A stretch of DNA of 31,877 nt from CAZQCI01 sp964592255 (lineage in GTDB: Bacteria > UBA10199 > SBBF01). The stretch lies in assembly GCA_964592255.1 (NCBI GenBank), contig CAZQCI010000015.1, positions 1 through 31,877 of the forward strand, given 5' to 3'. Position 1 is the first letter of the stretch. Every line of letters begins with the position of its first letter. Made by a program: the position numbers and the translations under genes. The notes under the pieces were generated by a model. It searched no databases. It was not told the origin of the DNA and was given only the letters and a program-made list of their open reading frames with translations. Of the stretch, positions 1-7,106 are shown one piece after another.

Positions 1-324
1 ACAACCAGTTTTTTGGAGAAAATAAAAAATCCCCTCACTCTCATTTGCCCGGATGGTCATTGGGGCCAGGCGCGCAAAATGGTCCGGCATGAGCCGACTC
101 TTAAAAATCTCCCACGGCTGGCCCTTCCGGTGGGAGGCCCCTCCACGTATCGCCTGAGGCATAACACCATCGCAGGCCGGATTTGCACGTTTGAAGCTAT
201 CGCCCGGGCGTTGGGAATTTTGGAAGGAGCAGAAATCCAAAAACAAATGGAAGAAATTTTTGAAAAAATGGTGACGCGTTTTTTGTGGCTGAGGGGGAAG
301 ATTAAGAAAGAGGATATGAGATGA
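1..324 (+). CDS. DTW-domain protein, C-terminal part (tRNA-uridine aminocarboxypropyltransferase-like)
   Basis: The reading frame is open from base 1 and the start lies outside the window; about 107 codons are visible. DTW-domain enzymes (TapT/YfiP in bacteria, DTWD1/2 in eukaryotes) transfer the 3-amino-3-carboxypropyl group of SAM to uridine in tRNA. The visible segment has the family signature region: PDGHWGQARKM stands where the family has a D-x-T-W core followed by QARKM. It continues with LPRLALP, PSTYRLR and a C-terminal CTFEAIARAL helix. The Asp and Trp are present, but His occupies the usual Thr position. Some family members vary here, so activity is not excluded. It is convergent with the DUF882 gene, with two bases between the stop codons. 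The assignment rests on recognising this motif block; the N-terminal half was not seen. Confidence 0.75.
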   Translation, partial: TTSFLEKIKNPLTLICPDGHWGQARKMVRHEPTLKNLPRLALPVGGPSTYRLRHNTIAGRICTFEAIARALGILEGAEIQKQMEEIFEKMVTRFLWLRGKIKKEDMR

Positions 325-326
325 GG

Positions 327-1235
327 TTATTTTATTTCAAACCCTCGAGATAATAATGTCTTGGGCATCTTCTCTGTAACCGGTCCGCAAAATTCAACTT
401 CAATATTTAAGTTTCCCGAAATTTTTTGTGGAATGTCCCAAAAAATCAGGCGGGCTTGTTTGTGGTTTTCTAGCAGAAGGCAATCCTTATCACTATCAGT
501 TGATTGAGAATTAAGAAATTGAGGCTCAAAAGAGGAAACGGTTTTACCGTTTTTTGTAAGGTTCAGTTTCTTTTTCACACCAATGGGATATTGGCTGACT
601 CCCGAAAAGAATAGCTGCATTTTTTCGCCAGATTCATAGATGTCTTTATCGATGGATAAGTAGACATTTTTGTTTTCTTGAGGTTGTTTGTCTTTAGGTA
701 ATGCGGTTGCTTTTGTCCAAAAGCGGGGACGTCCGGCATCCACATGTAATTCACTGCCTCCATAAATACCCACGCCACCATATTTCACTTCTTTAAATTC
801 ATCCCATATTTTTTCGGCCATTGTTTGAGAGATTTGGAGGTCAGCAGCCATGCCGTCCATGTGATAACTGGTTTCTCCTGCTGTTTTTCCTTGTTTCCGC
901 AAATTGGCATTAAGAGTGGGGCTGCGATAACCTGAGGTGATGGTTAAAGCCTGCTTTGCGAGGTAATGATCTTGCAGATAGTCCAAAATCGAAATCAACC
1001 GCAGCGAAATTCCTTCACCTAACTGCGCTTGCGGCATATTGAATACACGATTGATTTGGTCTAACGCGGAAGAATTGTAGGAACCATCTGTATTCCGATA
1101 AGTCACCGTGGCCTTAGCCCCACTATTTTTATTGATTATTGTTATGTTGCCATCGCCTTCATATAAAAACCGACCTTTTTCAGCGGCATGAAGGGTACCG
1201 GATAAAAAACAGAGAACAAAAAGAAGAGCGCGCAT
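327..1235 (-). CDS. Secreted DUF882/peptidase M15-like protein (YcbK family)
   Basis: A 302-residue protein with a clear signal peptide (residues 1 to about 18, hydrophobic core then LHA-AEK), so it should act in the periplasm. Residues about 60-175 match the DUF882/M15A fold, a zinc peptidase family acting on peptidoglycan peptides. The segment TSGYRSPTLNANLR is followed by the zinc-ligand pattern H125-x6-D132 (SYHMDGMAADLQ) and H164 (ELHVDAG). All three expected ligands are present. The C-terminal 120 residues are predicted beta-rich and unlike the family core; their role is unknown. The start ATG is preceded by GGAAAAGACGG, a modest ribosome binding site. It follows the LprI-like gene by 18 bases on the same strand and is probably co-transcribed. 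Whether it is an endopeptidase, a carboxypeptidase or only a binding protein cannot be read from sequence. Confidence 0.8.
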   Translation of the reverse strand: MRALLFVLCFLSGTLHAAEKGRFLYEGDGNITIINKNSGAKATVTYRNTDGSYNSSALDQINRVFNMPQAQLGEGISLRLISILDYLQDHYLAKQALTITSGYRSPTLNANLRKQGKTAGETSYHMDGMAADLQISQTMAEKIWDEFKEVKYGGVGIYGGSELHVDAGRPRFWTKATALPKDKQPQENKNVYLSIDKDIYESGEKMQLFFSGVSQYPIGVKKKLNLTKNGKTVSSFEPQFLNSQSTDSDKDCLLLENHKQARLIFWDIPQKISGNLNIEVEFCGPVTEKMPKTLLSRGFEIK

Positions 1236-1253
1236 CCGTCTTTTCCATCAAAA

Positions 1254-1721
1254 TTAATGAGTTTTGTCCAGGTTTAAGTATTTCCCTTTTTTAAAGGGAT
1301 AAATGTCGGGGGTGCAGACATCGTATTCTGGAATTTCCAAAATATTTTTTAATTGCTGAATACGCTGATTAATTAATGATGTTTGTACATCACATAAGCA
1401 CATGGGCATTGCGGTGCCGGCTGGAGGATAATCTTCAAAATTATTTGGATAGATACTCTCGATATAGGCATCACGAAATTTAATCCAAGCGCGTTGGGCC
1501 TCCTTTAAACGTTTTATAATGCCGGCATTATCTTCATATTGTTTAAGGGTTTCTTGGTACCATTTGTTTAATTCTTTATCAGCCTTCTCTGTTGCTTGGC
1601 AGGCACACGTTGTTAGATCACTGGTCATGCCGGATTCGCATACGTCTTCCGCTCTTGAAACTTTTGACAAAATAATAAAACCGATAGCTAAAAAAATAAT
1701 TAATAAATTTTTTGTATTCAT
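1254..1721 (-). CDS. LprI-like (DUF1311) secreted protein, possible lysozyme inhibitor
   Basis: A 155-residue protein with an N-terminal hydrophobic segment ending in SRAEDV, a probable signal peptide cleaved after Ala24. Residues about 28-105 carry the DUF1311 pattern: a Cys-containing start (CESGMTSDLTTCAC), then KADKELNKWYQETLKQY and the hallmark EAQRAWIKFRDAY. The family is named after Mycobacterium tuberculosis LprI, a lipoprotein reported to inhibit lysozyme; many members remain uncharacterised. It lies directly downstream of a GH24 lysozyme gene and upstream of an M15-like gene on the same strand, which makes a lysozyme-inhibitor role plausible here. No lipobox is evident, so it is probably soluble in the periplasm. 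Family call firm; function inferred from context. Confidence 0.75.
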   Translation of the reverse strand: MNTKNLLIIFLAIGFIILSKVSRAEDVCESGMTSDLTTCACQATEKADKELNKWYQETLKQYEDNAGIIKRLKEAQRAWIKFRDAYIESIYPNNFEDYPPAGTAMPMCLCDVQTSLINQRIQQLKNILEIPEYDVCTPDIYPFKKGKYLNLDKTH

Positions 1722-1800
1722 AAAATTTGATAATCTTTCAGTGTGAAATTTTTAATGGTCATCTCTGCGTAAATTGGAATCCAACTTTTAATTAATCTGG

Positions 1801-1820
1801 ACCCCCGCCCAGGCGGGGGT
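1801..1820. repeat. GC-rich hairpin after the lysozyme stop
   Basis: A near-perfect palindrome with a 9-bp stem (ACCCCCGCC / GGCGGGGGT) and a CA loop, followed by GACGAT. It lies 8 bases beyond the stop codon of the minus-strand lysozyme gene. No T-run follows in either direction, so it is not a standard intrinsic terminator. It could be a 3'-end stability hairpin or a dispersed palindromic repeat. Similar hairpins ending in GGGGTGAC or GGGATGAC occur at 12395 and 30196. Confidence 0.6.
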
Positions 1821-1827
1821 GACGATT

Positions 1828-2874
1828 CTATTGTCGTTTATAATCGTTATTTTTGACCATGTCCCACTCATCGGCGCGTCGGTTGATTAATCCGGGCACT
1901 GACTTTCCTTTGGAATAATGATAACGGGCTGTTAAGTTCTTGAATTCTGCCGATTCAATTTTTCCTCCATTGACCAGCCTAATAATGCTGTCCGGCAATT
2001 CTCCGAGGTTAAAAGCGAAACTGACAAGGGAGTCGAATTGGTTTTGTGTGAGGGGTACGGTGATGTAAGTGTTAACCATTTGTACATACTTGGCGGCGTC
2101 CTCTTTAAATAAGGCATCGGCTTCTTCTCGGGTGATGCCTTTTTTAAACCGTTGCTCCGAAGGACTATTGTCGATTTTACCTTCGTGAACGAGATGTCCA
2201 AAGCCGATGGTTGTATTTTTACCTCCATCATTGTCATACATTGTGGGTTTAAATTGTTCCCAATTTTTTATGAAATCTTCACCTTTCTGACTTAACGCTT
2301 CAGCACCTTTCAAAGTGATTTGGTTCAAATTATCATCCAAACAAGCGACAAGATGATTTTTGTTGGCTTCCGTCTGTAAATCTGTAGGCAATTGTTTAAA
2401 AAGAATATTCGCCATGTCATCGATGGAATTTTTATTTTTTATTCCTTGAGCGATAGCTTTTTCTATATCAGTTTCAGTGATGTATTTTTTCAACTCATCC
2501 GGCCATTGAGTGAGATTCACTTTTGTTTCTATTAATTTATTAGTTTGCTTGGGATTGAGGGTGCCTATTAATTGGAGGCGCGAGTTCTTTTCACCTATCA
2601 ACGAGGTTTGGTTTTGATACCAAGGCGCTACTATTTTTTGTTTGAGGTCCTGAAAATCATCCGGAAGATTAAATTGTTTAGCCAATTGAGGGTTTTGCTT
2701 AACTAAAGTCTGAATTTCGCCCGTTACGTAATCTTGGGACTGGTTTTGTGTTACCCCTGTTTTTAAGAGAGTGTAAGTTTTTTTTAAAAAAACATCCTGT
2801 TCCAACTCTTTGGATGTGTCATTTAAAGAATTAATTCCCGATTGCCCTAGGGGCCCTTGTACATTGATGTCCAT
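1828..2874 (-). CDS. GH24 (T4-type) lysozyme with long N-terminal extension
   Basis: A 348-residue protein. Residues about 192-340 form a phage-type lysozyme (GH24) domain that hydrolyses the MurNAc-GlcNAc bond of peptidoglycan. The catalytic signature is visible as W-E206-QFKPTMYDNDGGKNTTIGFGH, with Glu206 as the presumed proton donor. It is followed by ITREEADALFKEDAAKY, then PLTQNQFDSLVSFAFNLG and GLINRRADEWDM, all standard for endolysins and RrrD-like proteins. Residues 1-190 are Gln/Asn/Lys-rich, helical-looking and unlike usual endolysins. There is no signal peptide or membrane anchor, so export would need another route or lysis. No holin, spanin or other phage gene is nearby. Two direct repeats at 2996-3026 lie upstream. 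The LprI-like gene follows 106 bases downstream. Enzyme family firm; biological role open. Confidence 0.85.
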   Translation of the reverse strand: MDINVQGPLGQSGINSLNDTSKELEQDVFLKKTYTLLKTGVTQNQSQDYVTGEIQTLVKQNPQLAKQFNLPDDFQDLKQKIVAPWYQNQTSLIGEKNSRLQLIGTLNPKQTNKLIETKVNLTQWPDELKKYITETDIEKAIAQGIKNKNSIDDMANILFKQLPTDLQTEANKNHLVACLDDNLNQITLKGAEALSQKGEDFIKNWEQFKPTMYDNDGGKNTTIGFGHLVHEGKIDNSPSEQRFKKGITREEADALFKEDAAKYVQMVNTYITVPLTQNQFDSLVSFAFNLGELPDSIIRLVNGGKIESAEFKNLTARYHYSKGKSVPGLINRRADEWDMVKNNDYKRQ

Positions 2875-2995
2875 AATATTCCTTTCTAAATATTTTCTAA
2901 AGCAAGGTGCATGCCATGGTTTTTAAAAAATCAATTACTTGAAATTTCAATTAGTTATAAAAAATCTGCAGCAAATAAAAGAAAGGAGGGGTTCG

Positions 2996-3026
2996 TTTTT
3001 CGGACGGTAGTTTCTATTTTTCGGAC
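2996..3026 (-). promoter_or_regulatory. Two direct repeats upstream of the lysozyme gene
   Basis: TTTTTCGGAC occurs at 2996-3005 and again at 3017-3026, a 21-bp period, or two helical turns. On the lysozyme strand each reads GTCCGAAAAA. They lie about 120-150 bases before the lysozyme start codon. The spacing is what a protein binding one face of the helix would use, so they may be an operator. No matching regulator is identified. Confidence 0.35.
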
Positions 3027-3121
3027 TATGTTTCAAAACTAAAAAACTGTTTTATATCTTTTTTTAATTAGGGGGTTGGTCTGAAGTCTGATTTAAGTCA
3101 AGCCGGATATCTTTGGCCGTG

Positions 3122-3649
3122 TTAGTTATTGGTATTTTCTGAAAGTTTTTTTATTTGCTCTTTTAATTCAATCACTCTTAATTCTCGCCCTACCATTAAG
3201 CTATTCATTTTTTTGAGCTGTTCCATTTGATGATAAAGGTCCTCTTCAATTTTTTTCTTATCGGAAATTAAAAATCTAATAGCTATGTATCGTTCTGGTT
3301 TTCCGGCATCATTTAAAATTGGAGCAATGGATGTGTCCACCCAATAATAGCTACCATCTTTAGCCCGGTTCTTAATTTCACCACGCCATACTTGCCCACT
3401 CGAGATGATTTTCCATAGCTCAGTAAATAATTCATCCGGCTGATGACCAGATTTAAGGATGCGGTGATTTTGTCCAATGAGTTCGTTAAGAGAATATTTT
3501 GAAACTTCTACAAACTTTTCATTGGCATACACGATGGTCCCTTTATTGTCTGTTATGGATACAAGGGATGTTTGATTAAGAGAGACCATAAGGGCATCAA
3601 AAATTTTTTGATCTAATTTTTGACCCAATTGTTCAATAGTGTGTTTCAT
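3122..3649 (-). CDS. Orphan PAS-domain protein with C-terminal coiled coil
   Basis: A 175-residue protein without signal peptide or membrane segment. Residues about 20-110 are a PAS fold (SITDNKGTIVYANEKFVEVS, LIGQNHRILKSGHQPDELF). A PAC motif follows (GSYYWVDTSIAPILNDAGKPERYIAIR). Residues 125-172 are heptad-like Lys/Glu/Leu helices, a probable coiled coil. This PAS type is usually fused to histidine kinase or diguanylate cyclase domains. Here the protein ends where such an output domain would begin, and the GRELRVIELKEQI segment resembles the linker before a kinase HisKA helix. It may be a stand-alone sensor acting through a partner, or a truncated kinase. The next 346 bases upstream contain no gene. 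Ligand unknown. Confidence 0.8.
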   Translation of the reverse strand: MKHTIEQLGQKLDQKIFDALMVSLNQTSLVSITDNKGTIVYANEKFVEVSKYSLNELIGQNHRILKSGHQPDELFTELWKIISSGQVWRGEIKNRAKDGSYYWVDTSIAPILNDAGKPERYIAIRFLISDKKKIEEDLYHQMEQLKKMNSLMVGRELRVIELKEQIKKLSENTNN

Positions 3650-4082
<433 letters not shown>

Positions 4083-4090
4083 TGTGGGGA

Positions 4091-4921
4091 TTATTCTACA
4101 AACTCCACATTCACTTTGTTGGGAATAATTTTTTTCTGGTAGGCCAGATCTAAAATTTTCTGTACGGCGGCTTTGCCGTCGGGGCCGTAATCTAAGGTTC
4201 GTTGATTAACATACATGCCCACAAATTGATCCGCCGTGTCTGGATTAAGACCGCGGGCATATTGCAAGGCATGGGTTAGCGCTGGTTTGCGGTGTTCCAA
4301 GCCATAGGCAATACTGTTTTTCTGGATGCGTGCTAGCTTTTTCATCATCTCCGGGCCTAAATTTCTCCGCACGGCGTTTCCTCCTAAAGGAAGTGGAAGC
4401 CCCGTTTGCTCAAACCACCACACACCTAAATCTACAATTAACTTCAAGCCCATTTCTTGATATTGCAATTGACCTTCGTGAATAATAAGGCCGGCATCCA
4501 CTTCATCGTTCATCACTTTATCCAAAATTTGATCAAAAGGAACCACCACGTAATTGAAATCAGGCTCCACAATTTTTAATGCTAAAAAAGCCGTTGTTAA
4601 GGTACCTGGCACCGCGATTTTTTTTGTTTTTAAATCCGATAATGGGAATTGTTTTTTGGCCACTACCATGGGCCCGTATTTTTCCCCCATGCTGGCACCA
4701 CTTCCAAGAAGCGCATATTGATCGGCCAAATACGCATAGGCATGAATGGAAACCGCCGAAATTTCGTAAGTGCCCTTTAAGGCATCACGATTAAGTGTTT
4801 CAATATCCTTAAGAACATGAACAAAATCCAAGCCTTCCGCATCAATCTTATGTTCCGCTAAGGCGTAAAACATAAAAGCATCATCGGAGTCGGGACTATG
4901 GGCAATGTGAATGGTTGTCAT
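4091..4921 (-). CDS. mqnD: 1,4-dihydroxy-6-naphthoate synthase of the futalosine menaquinone pathway
   Basis: A 276-residue protein of usual MqnD length. MqnD converts cyclic dehypoxanthinyl futalosine to 1,4-dihydroxy-6-naphthoate, a late step of the alternative menaquinone route. It has a periplasmic-binding-protein-like fold but acts in the cytoplasm. Family features are the N-terminal HSPDSDDAFMFYAL, then LNRDALKGTYEISAVSIHAYAYL, LLGSGASMGEKYGPMVVAK, and GLIIHEGQLQYQEMGLKLIVDLGVWW, followed by TGLPLPLGGNAVRR. These blocks distinguish it from the related MqnA. The other mqn genes are not in the window. The start ATG has no strong ribosome binding site. Upstream lies a 138-bp inverted-repeat element separating it from the divergent cinA gene. 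The tRNA-Ser gene follows immediately. Confidence 0.93.
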   Translation of the reverse strand: MTTIHIAHSPDSDDAFMFYALAEHKIDAEGLDFVHVLKDIETLNRDALKGTYEISAVSIHAYAYLADQYALLGSGASMGEKYGPMVVAKKQFPLSDLKTKKIAVPGTLTTAFLALKIVEPDFNYVVVPFDQILDKVMNDEVDAGLIIHEGQLQYQEMGLKLIVDLGVWWFEQTGLPLPLGGNAVRRNLGPEMMKKLARIQKNSIAYGLEHRKPALTHALQYARGLNPDTADQFVGMYVNQRTLDYGPDGKAAVQKILDLAYQKKIIPNKVNVEFVE

Positions 4922-4975
4922 AACGGTTTTCTGATAGCAATTTTGATGTTCCAGGGCAATTCCTAAGATAAGGGG

Positions 4976-5113
4976 GTCAAAATCTTTGCAAAAATACTTT
5001 TTTATTTTTTCAGTCGATCGAAACTCGCTAGTTATTTTATTATTTATACTAAGGTAGGCTCAAACACCGATCTTCCTGCAAAAATAAAAAAGTATTTTTG
5101 CAAAGATTTTGAC
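4976..5113. repeat. Perfect 34-bp inverted repeat element (138 bp)
   Basis: The arm at 4976-5009 is the exact reverse complement of the arm at 5080-5113 (34 of 34 positions), with a 70-base spacer. The outer ends are GTCAAAATC and GATTTTGAC; the inner parts are AT-rich. It occupies the divergent intergenic region between mqnD and cinA. The size and structure fit a MITE-like, non-autonomous element. No clear target-site duplication is seen, although a short CCTAA occurs on both sides. It could instead form a long cruciform or hairpin affecting both promoters. Confidence 0.85.
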
Positions 5114-5145
5114 AACAATCCTAAATTTAGAGAGGTTACCTCCCT

Positions 5146-6432
5146 ATGACTCTTGAAATACTCACCATCGGCGACGAAATTCTTTCCGGCAATATTGTTG
5201 ATACCAATACAGCCTATTTATCCGACAAATTATGGCTTAATGGTTTTGAAGTAAATTACCATAGTGCCGTACGGGATGATGAAGAAAAAATACGTGAAGC
5301 TCTTTTACTGGCGGCAAGTCGTTCGCAAACAATTATTGTCACCGGAGGATTGGGTCCCACAGCGGATGATTTTACTATTGAAGTGGCGGCCAAAACTTTT
5401 GGAAAAAAATTAGTGGTGGATGAAAAAGCGCTTAAGCAGCTTAATAATCTTTTCAAACAATGGGGAAGGCCGCTTAAAGAAAACAACAAAAAGCAGGCGA
5501 TGGTTCCTCAAGGGGCGCACACTTACATGAACCGCGTCGGCACCGCCCCTGGCGTCGGTCTTACTTATAAAGGAGCGCAGCTCTATTTTTTGCCGGGGGT
5601 TCCTAAAGAGATGAAACAGATTTTTGAAGATTTTATTCTTCCCGAAATTATTTCATCCCGTAAGGAGAAAGTTTTTTTCGAAAGTCTTTTTCTTAAATGC
5701 TTTGGCTCGGCTGAAAGCGATTTGGATTATGCCCTTAAAAGCCTTTACGTTAATCGAACGGAAATAGAAAACGCCCGTATCGGTTTTCGCGCGCATTTTC
5801 CGGAAATTTTTATCAAAATCTCGGCGTGGCACAAGAAAGCTAATGAAGCCAAAAAAATTCTAAAAGATGTTGAACAGAAAATCCGCAATGAAGTGGGACA
5901 ATACGTCTATGGCCAAGGGGAGGATACTTTGGAATCGGTGGTTGGTTCTTTGCTCAGCCAGTCTAAAAAAACCATAGCTTTGGCGGAATCGTGCACTGGA
6001 GGTTTGGTTTGTCATCGCTTAACTAATATTCCCGGAGCCAGCACTTATCTTAAAAACGGGGTTGTGTGTTATTCCAACGAGTCAAAAATTTCTGTCCTGG
6101 GTGTTTCTGCCGATACCCTCAAAAAGAAGGGGTCTGTTTCTTCCGAGTGCGCTTTGGAAATGGCTCACGGCATCCGTCGTATTTCTAAAACCGATTACGG
6201 CCTGGCCATTACAGGTATTGCAGGTCCCGATGGCGGCACACCGTCTAAACCCGTTGGTACGGTTCATGTGGCATTAGTGGGGGGACAAAAAGATTGGGAG
6301 AAAAAATTCTTTTTTCCGCGTAATCGCGAATGGTTTAAGTTACTGGTATCTTCCATTGCGCTGGATAAATTGAGGAAAGAATTACTTGGTGATAACGAAG
6401 TCGAGAGAATAGGTTCTTCCAAATCCCATTAA
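5146..6432 (+). CDS. cinA: CinA: competence/damage-inducible protein with nicotinamide-nucleotide amidohydrolase domain
   Basis: A 428-residue, two-domain CinA of normal length. Residues 1 to about 170 are the MoaB/MogA-like domain (COG1058), beginning MTLEILTIGDEILSGNIVDTN and containing TGGLGPTADD and FLPGVPKEM. Residues about 260-415 are the C-terminal amidohydrolase (COG1546), with the signature AESCTGG around Ser282, then GVVCYSNESK and ITGIAGPDGG, and PVGTVHVAL. The family deamidates NMN to NaMN in pyridine-nucleotide salvage. The N-terminal domain is linked to ADP-ribose pyrophosphatase activity in some members. The genetic link to competence comes from recA-cinA operons. Here recA lies about 6 kb downstream, so they are not co-transcribed. 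The start was chosen because the first residues match the family; AGAGG lies upstream at a rather long distance. Confidence 0.95.
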   Translation: MTLEILTIGDEILSGNIVDTNTAYLSDKLWLNGFEVNYHSAVRDDEEKIREALLLAASRSQTIIVTGGLGPTADDFTIEVAAKTFGKKLVVDEKALKQLNNLFKQWGRPLKENNKKQAMVPQGAHTYMNRVGTAPGVGLTYKGAQLYFLPGVPKEMKQIFEDFILPEIISSRKEKVFFESLFLKCFGSAESDLDYALKSLYVNRTEIENARIGFRAHFPEIFIKISAWHKKANEAKKILKDVEQKIRNEVGQYVYGQGEDTLESVVGSLLSQSKKTIALAESCTGGLVCHRLTNIPGASTYLKNGVVCYSNESKISVLGVSADTLKKKGSVSSECALEMAHGIRRISKTDYGLAITGIAGPDGGTPSKPVGTVHVALVGGQKDWEKKFFFPRNREWFKLLVSSIALDKLRKELLGDNEVERIGSSKSH

Positions 6433-6457
6433 TCTTTGAATGACGCTGCACAAAAAA

Positions 6458-6582
6458 TTACTTCCACTTAATCGAACCCATTTATCATAGGGGCTAGCGT
6501 CGCCCCCTCCACTGGCAAAGCCAGATGGAGCCTCCCCCTCAACGCACCTTTGGCGCTTATTTCCACTTAATAGAACACCCCA
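6458..6582. repeat. Duplicated 3' end of the thioredoxin-like gene flanking a hairpin insert
   Basis: The last codons of the thioredoxin-like gene (6557-6582, coding MGCSIKWK-stop on the minus strand) recur about 99 bp further on at 6458-6481, coding MGSIKWK-stop with the Cys codon missing. Between them is a GC-rich segment including CTCCA-CTGGC-AAA-GCCAG-A-TGGAG, an almost perfect hairpin. This could be an insertion that duplicated its target, or the remains of a tandem gene duplication. Confidence 0.6.
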
Positions 6583-7105
6583 TGGAATGTTTTTGATCGG
6601 GTGCAATGGGTTTTCCAGTCACTAAATTTTGAATGGCTTCTTTAAGTTCCTGCTTTGTGACTTTGGTTTCATCTTTCCAGTTGTCATCCAATTCCCCGTG
6701 ATAAACTAATTTTTGGTTGGAATCGAAAAGGTATAAGTCTGGTGTACACTGGGCTTTAAATTCGTGGGCTACTTTTTGGGTTTCGTCCACCAAGTAAGGA
6801 AAAGAAATCCCCCATTCTTTTATTTTTTTGGTCATCTGATAGGGCGCATCTTCCGGATAGTTGGGATGAATGTTGGGGTTGATGCCCACAGTGTTGACAC
6901 CTAATTTTTTAGCTTCATCGGCCAGACGAATCAACCGTGGCCAAATCGCTACGGCGTAGGGGCAATGATTGCAGGTGAACGCGACGAGCAACCCCTTGTT
7001 TCCTATCAGCTCACTACTTGTGTACGTTTTTCCATCTGGATCCGGCAAAACAAACGAGGGCATTTTTGTTCCCAGTGGAATGTCGATGGATTCGATAAGA
7101 GCCAT
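6557..7105 (-). CDS. Thioredoxin-fold (AhpC/TSA-like) protein with CNHC motif
   Basis: A 182-residue protein of the peroxiredoxin-like thioredoxin superfamily. Visible features are the N-terminal MPSFVLPDPDGKTYTSSEL strand-loop and the redox motif FT-C45-NH-C48-PYA. The cis-Pro region is QCTPDLYLFD, and the end is typical for the group (SMGCSIKWK). No signal peptide is present, so it should act in the cytoplasm. Close relatives are annotated as alkyl hydroperoxide reductase/thiol-specific antioxidant proteins; the CxxC favours a disulfide reductase or oxidoreductase role. Its start lies one base from the end of the exchanger gene, so the two are almost certainly one operon. The 3' end is duplicated downstream. 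The substrate cannot be told from sequence. Confidence 0.85.
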   Translation of the reverse strand: MALIESIDIPLGTKMPSFVLPDPDGKTYTSSELIGNKGLLVAFTCNHCPYAVAIWPRLIRLADEAKKLGVNTVGINPNIHPNYPEDAPYQMTKKIKEWGISFPYLVDETQKVAHEFKAQCTPDLYLFDSNQKLVYHGELDDNWKDETKVTKQELKEAIQNLVTGKPIAPDQKHSMGCSIKWK

Positions 7106-7106
7106 A

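Noticed and set aside
1828..2874. The GH24 lysozyme as part of a prophage
   Set aside because: No holin, spanin, terminase, capsid, tail or integrase gene is in the neighbourhood, and the protein has a non-phage-like N-terminal half. A distant phage origin of the domain remains possible.
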